Source: Rhodotorula mucilaginosa
Lineage: Eukaryota > Basidiomycota > Microbotryomycetes > Sporidiobolales > Sporidiobolaceae
DNA length: 64,000 nt
NCBI GenBank assembly: GCA_034406715.1
Contig: CP137871.1
Location: 1,223,796-1,287,795, forward strand
Direction of reading: 5' to 3'
Shown: positions 33,250 to 44,796 of the stretch, one piece after another
How positions within the stretch are numbered: position 1 is the first letter of the stretch
Layout: every line of letters starts with the position of its first letter
Made by a program: the position numbers and the translations under genes
Notes under the pieces: generated by a model
The model's database searches: none
Seen by the model: the letters and a program-made list of their open reading frames with translations, nothing else
What the model was told of the DNA's origin: nothing

Positions 33250-34265
33250 GAGTTCTGTAAGACAGGGTGGTGCAGACTCTTTTTCGATCGTTCAAGGCTG
33301 CCCTAGATGCGAAGAGTTGGCTATCTTCTCTCGTCGTGCGTCCCGTTCCGGCTCGGGAGCAGAACATCTGCTCAGCCCCTCGTGGCGTCCTGTGGCCGGT
33401 TTTGGATTCCATCGTGTGAGCCACGGTGTGCCCGTTTACCCAGCGAGGATGGGATGGCCTTTGAGGCGTGAGAAGGCTTTCTGTCCGACGGTCAGCCTTC
33501 CTGTGACATGTCCCGCTTTGACGGCTTATCTTGGGTACACAGGGCTGGCTTATCGCTCCAGCAGCCAGCCAAAGATAGAGAACTGCTTAATCGAGCAAGC
33601 TCCGGGAAGGAGACGATCGTCTTCGGAAGCGCCACATTTGATTCGCAAGCCAGCCCTTTCTTTCTTTAGCCGGCCTTCGAGCTGGCGCGCACTCCTTTGT
33701 CTCCTTCTCTTCACTTTTTTCGGGCCTTCCCCTCTCTGGCGTCGTCGTCGTCGTCGTTCGCGTCGACTCCGCTAGCCTCTGCGTCGGAAGGAGATACCCT
33801 CGTCGACTGCACGAACGCCAGCGCCCGGACGGTCAACGAACGTGGCCTTGGCCCACGACCCCCCCCCTCGTCTTGCACCGAAGCCATCTCTTGTCCACCT
33901 TCTCCTATCCCTCCCTCCCCTCTTGCATAGCTCCTGTTAGTCCTGTTTTGTCTTGCTGTTTAGCGATCCCACCCCCTGGGCTGCACACTCGATTTATCGA
34001 GTCGCGCGCTGTCGGTCAAAGGCCAGAAGGGCCGCACACCTCCTCGACGGGACGGATTGACTCGTTCAATCTCGTTTCGAGTCGTCGCGTTGCGCCAAGT
34101 TGCGCTGGCCGGAAAACGGCAGAGAAATCGGCTGCACCCTTGAATTTGATCCGAGTTGTTGCGCTGCGAGTTCGGCTGCACACTTTGATCGATTCGAGTC
34201 GAGCGCTGGAAGATTAGCCAGTCCCGAGTATCAAACGTCGGGAAGGTCCTCGGCACACGATCATT
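33250..34265. other. Intergenic region without a supported gene
   Basis: About 1 kb between two plus-strand genes. It contains a pyrimidine-rich block at about 33690-33935. Open frames 33317-33775 and 33873-34217 have no motif and show low-complexity wording. It probably holds a long 5' leader and promoter for the next gene. Confidence 0.45.
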
Positions 34266-35552
34266 ATGTCGAGCGTCACCTCCCGCGAAGCGGCGGCGAT
34301 GAAACTCAGTCGACGGAACCTGCTCGCGGGTTACAAGATACCCAAGGTTCAGCCTGTAGCTTCATCGCTGCAGGCTCGAATTGGAGGGTACGACGTCGTC
34401 GTCGACGAGTCGAGGAGCGGCAAAGAGTCGCGCCCGCGAGCGATTAATCCAGAGGCTGAGCCGGCGTCGATGGCGACCGGGATCAACTCGGGCGGCGACT
34501 CGTCGTCTCCGGGGACTCGTTGCCAGACTATCGCAGGCGCGCATTTCGCCGGCAAGCAGAGTCGGGCGCGCGCGGCAAAGCAGCGCAAACTGAAGGCGGG
34601 ACGTGCTCCGGCGAAAAAGCTCGCGAAGAGGATCGGCCCGTCCATGCCCAAGCGTCCTCGCCGCAAGGGACCAGCTACGACGTCGAAACAACACGCCGTT
34701 CAGCCCTCCGCCGCCGCCGCCGGAGTGGCGGAACTCGAACCTATGTACCCGTTTCGCCTGGGCGCAAAGGAACGAGCTTGGAAGAGTTGGGAGTCGCTAC
34801 ATGTTGCACCCAAGCCAGTTGGTCAACCGGCTCCTCCGGCAGCCGCGAGTCAGTCTTGCGAGTCACCGACGCCGTCGTCCGCAAGGGTCACGGACAGCGC
34901 TATGGCGCCCGCCCTCGAGTCGCCCGTAACGATCTCGCCGAACGAAGCCGAGGACGCGTCCAAGTCTTTGCCAGGCAGCCGGAGGACGCCGTCGTCGAAG
35001 CGCCACCAGCATCCCGACGCTCATAGTCCATGCGCCGACAAGAAGCGCAAGCAGGCCGTCGAGACGAGCGAACGCAAAGCCGAAACACCCAGGAAGGCAA
35101 AAATCCGCAAAGTCGAATCGCCGACGTCGCCGGAGCAAGACAAGGCCGACCTCTTCATGGCCGATACAATCATCGAACCCAAGAAGGACGAGTTGACTCC
35201 GCTATTGAGGGCCCCATCGCTCAAACTCGATGTAAAGAGTGGCGCCGCCGACGACCGCGAGGAAGCCAAAGTCAAACCGTCCGCGTCGCTGTCGCCCTCC
35301 GACCTACTCACCTCGGCCAAGGAGCACGTCGACGCGACCTTATCTATGTTGATCAAGGAGGAGGAAAAGTGCACACCCTGCACTGCCTACACCGAAAGCC
35401 TGCAGGCCGGTTTCCAGCTTTACACCGCCGTCCTCCGCAAAGAAGGAGCGCAGGCCGACTCTTTCACCCATTTGGCAGCGGCGCATCAGCAGATGCTTGA
35501 CGCGGTCAGGGCTATACATCAAGCGAACCACGTCACGGTCAAAGCCGAGTGA
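34266..35552 (+). CDS. Basic, disordered, probably nuclear protein (428 aa), unknown
   Basis: I do not recognise this single-exon gene. The protein starts MSSVTSREAAAMKLSRRNLL. The N-terminal half is strongly basic with nuclear-signal-like runs (KQSRARAAKQRKLKAGRAP, KKLAKRIGPSMPKRPRRKG) and later DKKRKQAVETSERK and RKAKIRKVESP. The middle is Ser/Pro-rich with SP/TP sites. The last ~110 residues are predicted helical: SDLLTSAKEHVDATLSMLI, then CTPCTAYTESLQAGFQLYTA and HLAAAHQQMLDAVRAIHQA, and could form a small helical domain. One CxxC occurs in KCTPC. Codon use matches the neighbours, so it looks like a real gene. Confidence 0.65.
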   Translation: MSSVTSREAAAMKLSRRNLLAGYKIPKVQPVASSLQARIGGYDVVVDESRSGKESRPRAINPEAEPASMATGINSGGDSSSPGTRCQTIAGAHFAGKQSRARAAKQRKLKAGRAPAKKLAKRIGPSMPKRPRRKGPATTSKQHAVQPSAAAAGVAELEPMYPFRLGAKERAWKSWESLHVAPKPVGQPAPPAAASQSCESPTPSSARVTDSAMAPALESPVTISPNEAEDASKSLPGSRRTPSSKRHQHPDAHSPCADKKRKQAVETSERKAETPRKAKIRKVESPTSPEQDKADLFMADTIIEPKKDELTPLLRAPSLKLDVKSGAADDREEAKVKPSASLSPSDLLTSAKEHVDATLSMLIKEEEKCTPCTAYTESLQAGFQLYTAVLRKEGAQADSFTHLAAAHQQMLDAVRAIHQANHVTVKAE

Positions 35553-35697
35553 TTTGACTCTCTTCCCGAAACGATGTTGTACTCTCGCTCTTTCCCTGTG
35601 GTGCGAGATGTTGTACTCTTCCCCCTCCAGTTCTATGTACGAGTTCTATTCAGACACACATGTCTCTACGGATCTGAGATGAGAAAGCTATCTGCCG

Positions 35698-36688
35698 TCA
35701 AATCACTCGGTCCCCTTCGCGAAGCCACTGCTCGAAAGTCCGTACGCTCGGAAACTCTTTTCGGACTGCGACCGGATCCGCAGTGAAGCCATCGGTGACG
35801 AACCACTTGAACATCTCTTGTGCGTCGTGCGGCAGGACCTTGAGCATGAACGCGGGAACGGTCGCCATGCGGACCTTTTTCTGCTCGTTGCGGGCGAACG
35901 CGTCGCGAACTTGGCTCATCGTGAGCGCGTCGCCGGCGAGCTTGATCCGTTGACCGTTGTAGGTGCGCGGATCGGTGAGCATGCGAGCGGCGACGTCCCC
36001 TGCAGGCGGGGGGCGGCGCGAGTCCACTTCAGCTTGAAAGCGAGGAATTTTCGACTGACTGGAAAGTGTGCGCACCAATGTCATCCACCGCGACCATCTG
36101 GATCGCTTTGCTCTTGAGGGCCGCCTCGAAAAAGCCCATTCCGCCAAAGTTGGCCCAGCTGTGTTTCCGGGTAAAGTTGTCGAAGAATGCCACCGGCGCG
36201 ACAACGGCGTGCGGGATCCCCGAGTCTTTCAAGGCGAGCTCGATCTTGGCTTTTGTCTCAAAGTGAGGAACGCCGCAGGTCGGAGTCGCGTCCGAAACGG
36301 AGGTGAAGACGATAAAGGGGAGTTTGGTCGCTTGCGCCGCTTCGATAAAGTTGTAGCCCTGCTGGTCCTCGGCGATCTCCCCCTTGCCTGGAATGACCGA
36401 CACTGTTGACCGGGAAAATCAATGTATGGACTTTGGTTGGTTCCGTGGAACGGACTCACCGAGGAAAGCGGCATCGACATCGCGCAGGGCAGTCTTGAGG
36501 CTCGCGATGTCCTCGAGCGAGCCTTTGACCACTTCGACGCCCTTCTTCCTGAGCGCCAGTGCAGACGGCGAGTCGATGTTGCGAGTCAGGGCTCGGATTC
36601 TGGGCGGATTAGGCAGCGCACGCAGAGAGCGCAAGACAGCACTGCCCTGCTTGCCGGTGGCGCCGACGACAAGGATGCGACTGGACAT
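35698..36688 (-). CDS. NmrA-like NAD(P)-binding oxidoreductase/sensor (285 aa)
   Basis: Atypical short-chain dehydrogenase of the NmrA/HSCARG type, usually an NADP(H) sensor or reductase. Exons 36688-36460, 36402-36076, 35999-35698 (286 codons). The start Met begins SSRILVVGATGKQGSAVLRSL, with the GxxGxxG dinucleotide motif directly at the N-terminus. Other family features: IRALTRNIDSPSALALRKKGVEVVKGSL, LPFIVFTSVSDA, HFETKAKIE, and PVAFFDNF. The C-terminal part DPRTYNGQRIKLAGDALTMSQVRDAF is typical. An in-frame Met 20 codons upstream (36748) is less likely. It is tandem with QNS1 (same strand, 373 bp apart). Confidence 0.88.
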
Positions 36689-37061
36689 GCTCGAAAGCGA
36701 GGAGTTGTGTACAGGAAAGCAAGCATGGCCGCCGTCGTTGCTCCGCAAGAAGTGCCCAAGCGTCGAGTTGGCGTGCCGAGCGACGACGACGCTGAGATGA
36801 CCAGCGCCCGATGTCCGGCCGGGAGGGCTCCAGAAGGCCTCGGGTCATCGGTTACCTGATCCCAGCTGAAATGTGATGTTCGGGACGGTGTCGGCGCTGT
36901 TAGATGAGAGAGAGAGGGAGAGTCCCGGGCTTCGGCGATCCACAGGGTAGCGGGAAGCACGTGCATCTTGGATGAGACAAAAAGCGAGGGCGGGCCAGAG
37001 TGGTATCTACACGAATCCGATGCATTTGAAGGCCATGGGAGAGGTTATACGCACTCTATGT
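36689..37061. other. Spacer between NmrA-like gene and QNS1
   Basis: About 370 bp holding the NmrA-like promoter and the 3' flank of QNS1. A purine-rich GAGAGAGAGAGGGAGAG stretch lies near 36904-36924. Nothing else is visible. Confidence 0.5.
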
Positions 37062-40000
37062 CTACTCGTCGAGGTCTGGCTTCTGCGGCTTGCTCCGGTC
37101 GGGAAGCCGAGCTGCCTTGTGGTCGATCGCCTTGAACTGCCACTGGAAGCGAGCCGGGTACAGGAACGGGCGCAAGTCGAACCGGTTGTCGTCTGTGGCA
37201 ACGCGCATCAGGGGCATGGTCAGGGCAGGAAAACGAAGGGTGTGACGGAAATACTCACCCGGCGAATACGCTTCGGCGTGGTAGGACGGCGTGAGCGTCG
37301 TCATCTTGTGGCTGCGGGGCATGGAAGGTGTGTGAGCGTGGTGTGTACAAGCTGGGAAGGAGAGCGGCCGTACCGGTTGATGGCGTAGAAGTAGAAGAAC
37401 CGTTTGACCTTCTCCGCAATCTAGCAGCACACACGTGGTCAGTTTCGAGTCGATAAAACAGCGAGACTGCAGAGTCGTGCAAAAGAAAAGCCCACCTCGA
37501 CCGGACTGAGTCGCGTGCCCCACTCGCTCGTGAGCTTGACAAACATGCTGTACGGTCCCATCTTTTGCTGCTTGCGGAGCCGGCCGTAGACCGACAGCTC
37601 TTGGTACGTCATGCCCATGTCGACCTCGTCCGACTGGACATAGTCTTCCGTGATCGGTTCGAGTTCGGCCGACGGTGTCGCGTCGATGAACCTGCGGGTG
37701 CAGAGAACGGTGAGAAGAAAAGCCGGAGAGAGAAGGCTCTTTTCCGAAAGACTCACTCTTGCAAGACGGGGAGTTCGAACGCATCTTTGGCCCAGTTGAT
37801 GAAGCGCTTCAAGTCGACCTTGGAGATGGACCCGATCGGGTTGATGTCGGCCGACGAGCAGTCGTACTTGGTAAAGTAGCCGCGGAGGCTGTGAGACCGG
37901 CAAGTCGAAGACAGTCAGCATCCTTCGTCGTCTCCACTCGAGACATGACGTTCCAACGTGACTCGACGTTGTACGCGCAGGGACTCACGCTTCGTCGACG
38001 TTGGCGCTACCGAGGACGAGCAGCGCGCCCGACTTGCCGCGCACCCACGGGAGGAGCTGCGCGAACAAGTACGCGATCACCATCCGCAACCTCGCCTGGA
38101 TGTTTTGCAGCGCGAGGTTCTCGGCTTGCGAACCGCCGTGGACCTTGTACTCGGGCTTCTTGTTGGTGACGAGCGTGAAGAGGGTGTGGATCGCGTCGAC
38201 GCAGGCGTCCATGTTGAGATCGGTGTGGTAGCTGGCGGGCGAAGCGAAAGCGGGCGCGTCAGTTTCGTCCGCGGCGCGGGTAACTTCTAGAGTGGCGCAA
38301 TCTCAGGCAGAGAAAAAGGGAGCCCGCAAACTCACGCTCCGATCGCGTCCGCCAAGTCCTTTGCGCGCTGGCGGGTCTCCTTGCTCGAGTGCTTCGTACC
38401 CATGTAGCAAGTGTGGAAGATGCGACCGCAAAACTCGCGCGGGTCGACGGGGACATAGTCGCTATCGGCCGGTTCTCCGGCGATCCGTCGCGCGTCCTTG
38501 ATCACTTGCTCGTCTGTGCGTGCGTGCGGTTATCAATGACCTCGTTCCTCGACTCGGAACAGCACGGAAGCAGGCTCGTTGCGAGCTATGAGCGCGGGAG
38601 AGAAGAACGACGACTCACTGCCTTCGCTGGCGGCCTCTGCGACGAGGCGGCACATCGAAAAGACGATCGTCGCCGTCGAGCACGAGTCGATCCCGCCCGA
38701 GAGCGGGATGAAGAAGCCGCTCATGCCGGACCGGCGGAGATAGTCCCAGAGCCAACAAGCCGGGCCGTACCTGTGCGAGATTGGCAACGATCCTCATCAG
38801 TCATCTGAGGAGGGAGGCGCAAAATCGCCGCAGATGCTGATGTCAGAAGAGCCAGGAGACGCACGCAATCTCCTCCTCGGGCAAGTTGTACTCGAACTCG
38901 CGCGCGTGTTCGCTCGCGGCTTCCTCTGCCGGGTGGGCAAACTCGACGTGGATCTCCTTGCCGAGGCGGGTATCAGCCCTGAAGCGTTGGAACGGGACTT
39001 GATTCCCGGCGGCCTGCATGCTGCGACTGCTGATGGTGCGGTGGGCGCGGATCCGTTGCAGGTCGACGGTGGCGCTGACGACTTCGACGTCGTTGAGCGA
39101 GAACTGGGAACCCTGCGCGATCACTTGACCGTTCAGGGTGATGAAGGAGCAGCCGTCGTAGTACAGCCGGTCGCCGTCGCAACCTTGCTGGTTCGAGTAG
39201 AGGTACAACCCGCCCGACTTGAGCGTCGCTTCCTTGATCAGGTTGATGCGCGTGCTCAGCTTGCGCAACTCGTGGTGCGAACCGGACGAGTTGGTAAAGA
39301 TCTCGACGCCGTCCAGGGCCATGTCGATGTGCGGGCTGCGGGGCGGGGGTGGGCAGGGGACCGTCAGCAGGTGAGGTCTGACCTTCTTTCGAAGCAGAAG
39401 TATAGACGCACGCGGCCGGGGTGAAGAGTTCTTCGCACAGCTCGACGCCGATCGAGGTGTCCTGCGTCGCGACGACGGCGTGACCGATCGGGCAGGTGTG
39501 CTGTCCGGTCACGTCGGCGACCATCTTGGGCAGGTAGTGCTCCTCGGCCTGCTTGTACTTTTGCCACGGCGTGAACCACCGCAGTTCGCGGTAGTTGCCG
39601 TCGTTGGCCATCCACATCTTGGGGCGGATCAGGAGGATCTTTTTGTTGAAGAGGACGACGCGGCAGTTGTAGATGACGTTCTTGTGGACGACGGGCATGC
39701 CGACGTCGACGAGCATGTCTTCGGCGTCTTCGCACTCGAGGATCTTGACGAGGACTTGCCACGCGTGCAAGTGCGTGTCGCCTGCGCGGGGTCGGGGTCA
39801 GCGTGCGGGTGAGCGTGAGTTGGACCTCGGGGGCTGACCTTCGAGAAAGTGGTCCTGGCAGCCATACCCGCTGCACGCGCAGAGTGTGCGGGTCAGCGCG
39901 GGTAGAGTGCCCCCCCACAGAGGCGAACCTACGTGATTTCGAGTTCGGGGCCGATGCGGAGCCTGACGCCTCGCTCTTTGGCAATCTTGATGGAGCGGAG

Positions 40001-40235
40001 GATGCGTTCGAGGTTGCCTTCAAAGTCGAGGGCGTGCTGGTTCAGGCTGCACGTGGCGACGGTGATGAACCCGCCGGCGGGATGGACCGAGGCAGCTGTG
40101 CGTGCCCGTGGACGTGACCGCGGTCAGTGCCGATGCAGGGCCAGGCGAGGCGAGGTGGGGCAACGAGACGAGCAAGTCGAGGACTGCGCACTCGCCGCGG
40201 TGGGCGGGCAACTGCTGCCTGGTCTACTCACCCAT
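37062..40235 (-). CDS. QNS1: Glutamine-dependent NAD+ synthetase (723 aa, 13 exons)
   Basis: Last step of NAD synthesis: amidates deamido-NAD using glutamine and ATP. Exons 40235-40232, 40095-39933, 39870-39839, 39781-39412, 39335-38865, 38770-38619, 38513-38336, 38231-37989, 37888-37757, 37691-37496, 37420-37374, 37311-37259, 37192-37062; 724 codons, close to the yeast enzyme. The first coding exon is only ATGG. The nitrilase-like glutaminase half has [49 protein letters not shown], and [11 protein letters not shown] with catalytic Cys182. The synthetase half has the ATP loop [11 protein letters not shown] (371-376), then [33 protein letters not shown], and PIGSISK. All key residues are present. 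Confidence 0.97.
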
Positions 40236-40471
40236 CGCTGTAGTCCGGCTGTCCTGTACGCGGTCCTGGCCGATTCCAGCCAAGCCGAGCGGTGAGATGG
40301 CCGAGAGCGGATGATGCGTCCGCTCGAGGGGAGGCGTCGATCACTCTTCCCCCGCTTGCCCTTGGACTCGCCTGCTGCCTGCCCCGATTCGCGTGCGAGT
40401 GCTTCAGAGATCCGCCCCAAGAACCGCTCGCTCGAGTCCTGACCTCCCCGCCCGCCCGAAGGAGAGAAAGG

Positions 40472-42048
40472 ATGCGCTTCAAAGCCGATTTGCGGCATCC
40501 TCAGCAGTTTGCTCGCTTGATCGCCTCGCTCTCGCCCTTGGGCAAGATTGCCACCCTGAAACTCAAACCGGATGCCGTGCACTTGATCTGCATGGCCGAC
40601 GGAACAAAGTCCGGAGTCCAGGTCTGGAGGTCAGTCCCTCTCCTCTCTCCCCCGGTTCCTGCATTTCCTGCTGACCGTTGATGCTCGCAGTCAAATCCAG
40701 AACGTGGGTCCTTGATCCGCGTACACGCTGCAAGACGCTCAGCTGACTCGGAGGCCGCACGGCGCGCAGTCGTCGCTGTTTGACCTCGACTCGCTCCGCC
40801 TCGACTCGAACCACCACAACGAAATCTACCTCGAAGTCTCGCTCGACGCCCTCTCGCGCGCCCTCAGGTCCACCAACGCAAGTCCCGCTTTCTCTTTTCG
40901 GACTGCTCTGGTCCGGGCTAACGTTACCACCTGCTCAGGGAGCTACCCGCGTCACGATCAAACTCGCGAAAAAGGGCGGGTCCGGACCGCAAGGCTCCGG
41001 CGAAGGCTCGTACCCCGTCCTCTCCATCTGCGTCGAGTCGTCGGTGCGTCCCGGTGCCCTTTCTTTTGGGCGGCAGAAGAGAGGTTGAACTCCTTTCGCC
41101 TTTTGTCGGGCAGAGCCGGTTCGGGAAAAAAGTCGAAATCGTCCAGGACGTGGCTGTCCGCGTCAAAAAGGCCGCCGACATTGAGCAGTTGACCGAGCCG
41201 CTCTGTCCCGCTCCCGAGGTGCGCGTCCGTTCCGTCTCATGGGGGAGGACTTCGCAAAAAAGCCGATCCCTCCAGGAGTCCCCTTCTGACTCTTATCGGA
41301 GCGGACGCAACAGGTCATCATCAGCCTCCCCGACCTGCAGCAACTCCGCACGGTCGTCGAGAGGCTCAAGACCGTCTCACCCTTTGTCACAATCCGCGCC
41401 AACAACCAAGGCCTCCTCAAGTGAGTCGAATCGAGTCGAGGTGGTGGCGCAAAAGAGAGTACACGGTTTCAGCGGGGATTGGGGATCGTCCTCCTCCTGC
41501 CGAGTCGGAAAAAAAATGCTGATAAGAGTCTTTACGTCGCCCTCCACTACGACCCAGATTCCGCGCCGAGGCGGACGAAGCCAACGTCGAGACGGAATGG
41601 CGCAACTTGAAACGTCCTCAATCCGGCGCTGACGGTGAGCAGCCCTGCCCTCCCCTGTCTTCTCTCACCTAACGCGCAGACAACGGACGGCTTTGCTGAC
41701 CCCGGTAAGGGACCCGGCTGTGCTCCAGACATTGTCGCCGAGATCGAAGACCCGAGTCATTTGTTCAAAGTCACCGTCGAGGCGAAATCGTTGCTCAAGT
41801 TCCTCGCCACCTACCAAGTCGCGTCCTCCGCCATCGCCTGTACGTTCGTTCGCGTCCTCCTCTCTCTTGCAGAGCCTGAATGGATACTGACAAGAACCGA
41901 GGGTATGTGTGGCGAGGACACAGGCCTGTGCAGCGATCACTGCGCCATCTTTTATGTCTACATCGGCCAGAGCAAGGACCGCGTCGAAGGCGGCGTGTTG
42001 ACGTTCTTTGTGCCGGCCGTCAAGCTCGACGGCGACGATGACGTCTAG
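40472..42048 (+). CDS. HUS1: Checkpoint clamp subunit HUS1 (302 aa, 9 exons)
   Basis: Subunit of the Rad9-Rad1-Hus1 sliding clamp that signals DNA damage. Exons 40472-40629, 40691-40703 (13 nt), 40770-40881, 40943-41043, 41114-41218, 41314-41420, 41558-41634, 41729-41839, 41924-42048 (303 codons). The N-terminus MRFKADLRHPQQFARLIASL with LGKIATLKLKPDAVHLICM is typical of Hus1. Further blocks: HNEIYLEVSLDALSRALRS, TIKLAKKGG, QDVAVRVKKAADIEQLTEP, ISLPDLQQLRTVVERLK, VTVEAKSLLKFLATYQ, and the last strand VLTFFVPAVKLD. The intron at 41635-41728 contains a second usable acceptor (41680), but that choice runs into a stop. It is divergent from QNS1 with 236 bp between starts. Confidence 0.93.
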
Positions 42049-42282
42049 AAGGGGGTTCCTCTCCGCTTGCTGGTTCCCGGTCGCTTGTCTGATTTTACTA
42101 TCCGCTCTGTTGTTGTCTCTCCCTCCTTGCTTTTCCCAACTTGCAATGACTCTCCCATACGCTTGACGGGCTTCTGTGGAGATTAGGGCGTGCATCGCAA
42201 CGCCGACTTTCTGTGATTATAACAAACAGTAAGCTGAATCGTGAAGGAGCTACTCGGGAGAGCGTGATGGGGAAACGCAAGA

Positions 42283-42996
42283 TTAATGGTAACCCGGCTG
42301 AGCTGGTTGCGTCGCTGGAGAGTCGAGAGGATCAGCCTCATCTCCCCAAATCCCGTCACCACGCCCTGAACGTTCAGTGAACCGCCACCCGAACTCACGA
42401 TAACCCATCGGCTGCTGCTGGCCATATCCGGGATTGTACCCTCCTCCGCCGTACCCTCCTCCCGGCTGACCCTGACCTGGTCCGTAGAACCCACCCGCTT
42501 GAGGCGCCAACGGCGGAGCCGGACCGCTTGCCGAGGCGTTCCATTCTGCAGGGTGGGCGGGGTTTTTCGACGTTAGCGTTTCAAGTCCGGTTTCGGGTGG
42601 AGGGGGCGATGACAGGAGGACGACGTACGGCAGGTGGTACAGTGATACAGGTGCTTGGTTCCGAGAGGGACCAGAGGCACGAAGCAGCTGATTTCGCAAG
42701 GGAGAATGGATGAGAACGGGATCCGGAATTTTTGGGGGGCGGATACTCGAACTCACAAGGTGAAGCAGTTGCGCTCCTTGGTCGGGAAAACGGTGCCGTT
42801 GTGGCAGCTGGACGGTGTTTCCGAGTCAAGGGAGTCAGTGGTCAACAGCTGCTAGTTGCCTCTACTTCGGAGGTTCATGCCTAAATCGCCGTCCCGGCTC
42901 TCGGGGAACTCACCGAGGACAGATGTGCGCTTCACCACTCTCTTGCGAGAGTTGTCGGTCGCAACCGCATGTAAAGATGAGCGGGATGCAGTCCAT
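42283..42996 (-). CDS. Small zinc-ribbon (zf-ribbon 15 type) protein (123 aa)
   Basis: Exons 42996-42914, 42807-42757, 42687-42629, 42545-42399, 42314-42283 (124 codons). After splicing the N-terminus MDCIPLIFTCGCDRQL is followed by two Cys pairs that make a zinc ribbon: ICPRCHNGTV and YHCTTCQWN, joined by FPTKERNCFTLCFVPLVPLG. This layout (ribbon split by a hydrophobic VPLVPLGTKHLYHC hairpin) is the zf-ribbon 15 family found in fungal membrane-associated proteins. The C-terminal half is a Gly/Tyr/Gln/Pro-rich tail (GGGYGGGGYNPGYGQQQP). The biological role is unknown. It is convergent with HUS1. Confidence 0.82.
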
Positions 42997-44538
42997 GGCC
43001 GGAAGGGATCGGATTGGCCTTGCTGCTGCAGGTGGTGAGGGAGAGAGGAGATTCGGGCGCGCGGCGGGTTCCGGGCTCGGCGACGAGATCGGGCGGTATA
43101 GGCGCTGCGCTTGCTATCTGTTTCGAGCGCTCCGCTGGTGCTGCAGCTGCTCGTCGGAGAATCTGCAAATTCGAGTGATGACGCAGGAGCCGACGCCTCT
43201 GAGCGATGAGATTTTCGCCAAGTTCGATCGGAGAGCTGGCGACAACTACTCTTGTGATCCCGCCGGCCCGCCGTGTCGGTGCTCACGTCTGGAAGGCCAT
43301 ACTCGGCACTCGCTTGCCCGTCCGGAATGTCAGCACGCTGCGGCACTGAGCTCCCGGCTGTGGTCGCTCTCTCCGCCTTCCTCATCTGCTGATGGCTGCG
43401 CTGCTTCGATCCGCAAGGCAGCGCTCCCCTCCTCTTGCCACACACATAGTCGACGGCCACGCTCTTGTACAGTGATGCCCCTTCGGTCCGAGGGCGGCCT
43501 TCGCGCTTGTCACGCGCTGGAGGTTGACCGCACGCCACCGTGCTCCTCTCGATCCGAGAAACCGTGCCGACAACGTCTCGCTCAACCGCCGCTGGCTTCC
43601 GAGACGCCTCATTGCCAAGTCTTGTAACAAGTTGTGTGCATGTACCTGGCCGCTAGACTAGGCGTGCTTCCGCGAGACACGCGCTGCGAAAAAGCCCCCG
43701 AGATGCTGTCTGCTCTGCAGACCCGAGTCGCGCATCTCTCGGAACACCCGGGCAAGGTCTTTTCCCTTTCGAACACACGTTTGCGTAAGCTTTTCGCGAT
43801 ATTTCTGCCCCTACGCTCTCTCGTCAGCGATGGTCACTGTTCTCGAATCCTGGTCCGCTGAGCGCTCGCTGCCATCCCCATGCTGAAGAACAGACCACTG
43901 TTGCTGGTATTGCCGTCCTGCCGTACCGACGCCATTCAGCTCGACGCGCAGATTGCGTTAGAAGGTACTGCGCCGAGTGATGTCAAAATGGGGTCTGCAG
44001 AAGCGCTTGACGAGATGCCTGTTTCGTCGGAGGCTCGAGTTAGCTTTGACGAGACACGGTGCTTACGCTTTTCAGCCGGCTTTGCATCTCACCCATGTCA
44101 GACTCACTCGTCATCGGGGGCACGACGCCTTGGGTCTGCGGAGCTATCTAGTCTTGGAATCTGAGGATCGGTTTTGAGCGAATGCTCATTTGCCAGGTCA
44201 AGCCAAAACTGGAGGGATGGCTGAAAAGCGAAGCTGTAGGCATGGCTGAAAGGTTCCTTGGCACAGCTTTGGTAGCATGGTCATGTCGCCTGCTTCCTGG
44301 ACCGGAGCGAGATTGCTAACGCAGGAAAGAGCCGCTTCACACGTTCTTTTGCTCTGGCTGCCTCCCGCGGCAAGCGCTAAGCGTGTCACCTACTGCGCAA
44401 GTCGTTGTCGGAGTCTTCAGCGGCGATCCGGCAGTCGACATCTTCTCCCATCGGTGCTTGGACTCGGGGTGGAGTTCCGTGATCCTGGAAAAGGGTGTGC
44501 GAAAACCGAATAGCCCTACTCCTCCTGACTCGTGTGAC
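42997..44538. other. Gene-poor gap, left part
   Basis: About 1.5 kb with many short open frames on both strands but no domain, consistent splice set or repeat I can defend. Frames at 43634-44177 (plus) have a weak hydrophobic stretch RPLLLVLPS but are broken by stops. Base composition is more even than in the flanking genes, consistent with decayed sequence. Confidence 0.45.
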
Positions 44539-44796
44539 TTATGCTGGCGGCGCCTCGGTCGGGAGTCCGTTCCCTCGTGCCTCGCGGTGAATCTCTCGCC
44601 GGAATGCGGTGTGGCACTTGTGGCAGGGGTGGTGTGCGAGTTTGGGCGATCCGCAACCCGCGCACGAGACAATGTCTGCAGGACGAAAAGAGGTCAGTCC
44701 CCCGATACTAGAGAGTGGGATAGAGGAGGAGAGCTCACTCTACTTCTCCTTGAGACCCTTGTTGGAGCTCCGCATGCGCTTGGCGCCGTAGCTCAC
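44539..44796 (-). pseudogene. Broken mitochondrial ribosomal protein bL32m (MRPL32) relic
   Basis: Two adjacent minus-strand blocks match bacterial/mitochondrial L32. Block 1 (44796-44739) reads VSYGAKRMRSSNKGLKEK. Block 2 (44675-44539) reads NIVSCAGCGSPKLAHHPC then HKCHTAF, with both CxxC zinc pairs, and ends in a stop. An intron with a GTGAGC donor (44738) and TGCAG acceptor joins them in the right phase, but the codon just before the junction is TAG (44742-44740), where L32 has Gln/Lys/Thr. The expected start of the mature protein (VPKxK) is degraded to DSPLC and no upstream mitochondrial presequence exon is found. I read it as a pseudogene; an unusual splice choice is the alternative. Confidence 0.6.

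Noticed and set aside
41681-41728. Alternative HUS1 exon start at 41681
   Set aside because: That acceptor leads to a stop within six codons; using 41729 restores the Hus1 frame.
43634-44177. Possible third copy of the four-pass membrane family
   Set aside because: Only a short hydrophobic stretch (RPLLLVLPS) resembles it; stops interrupt and no splice set restores the FALPW region.
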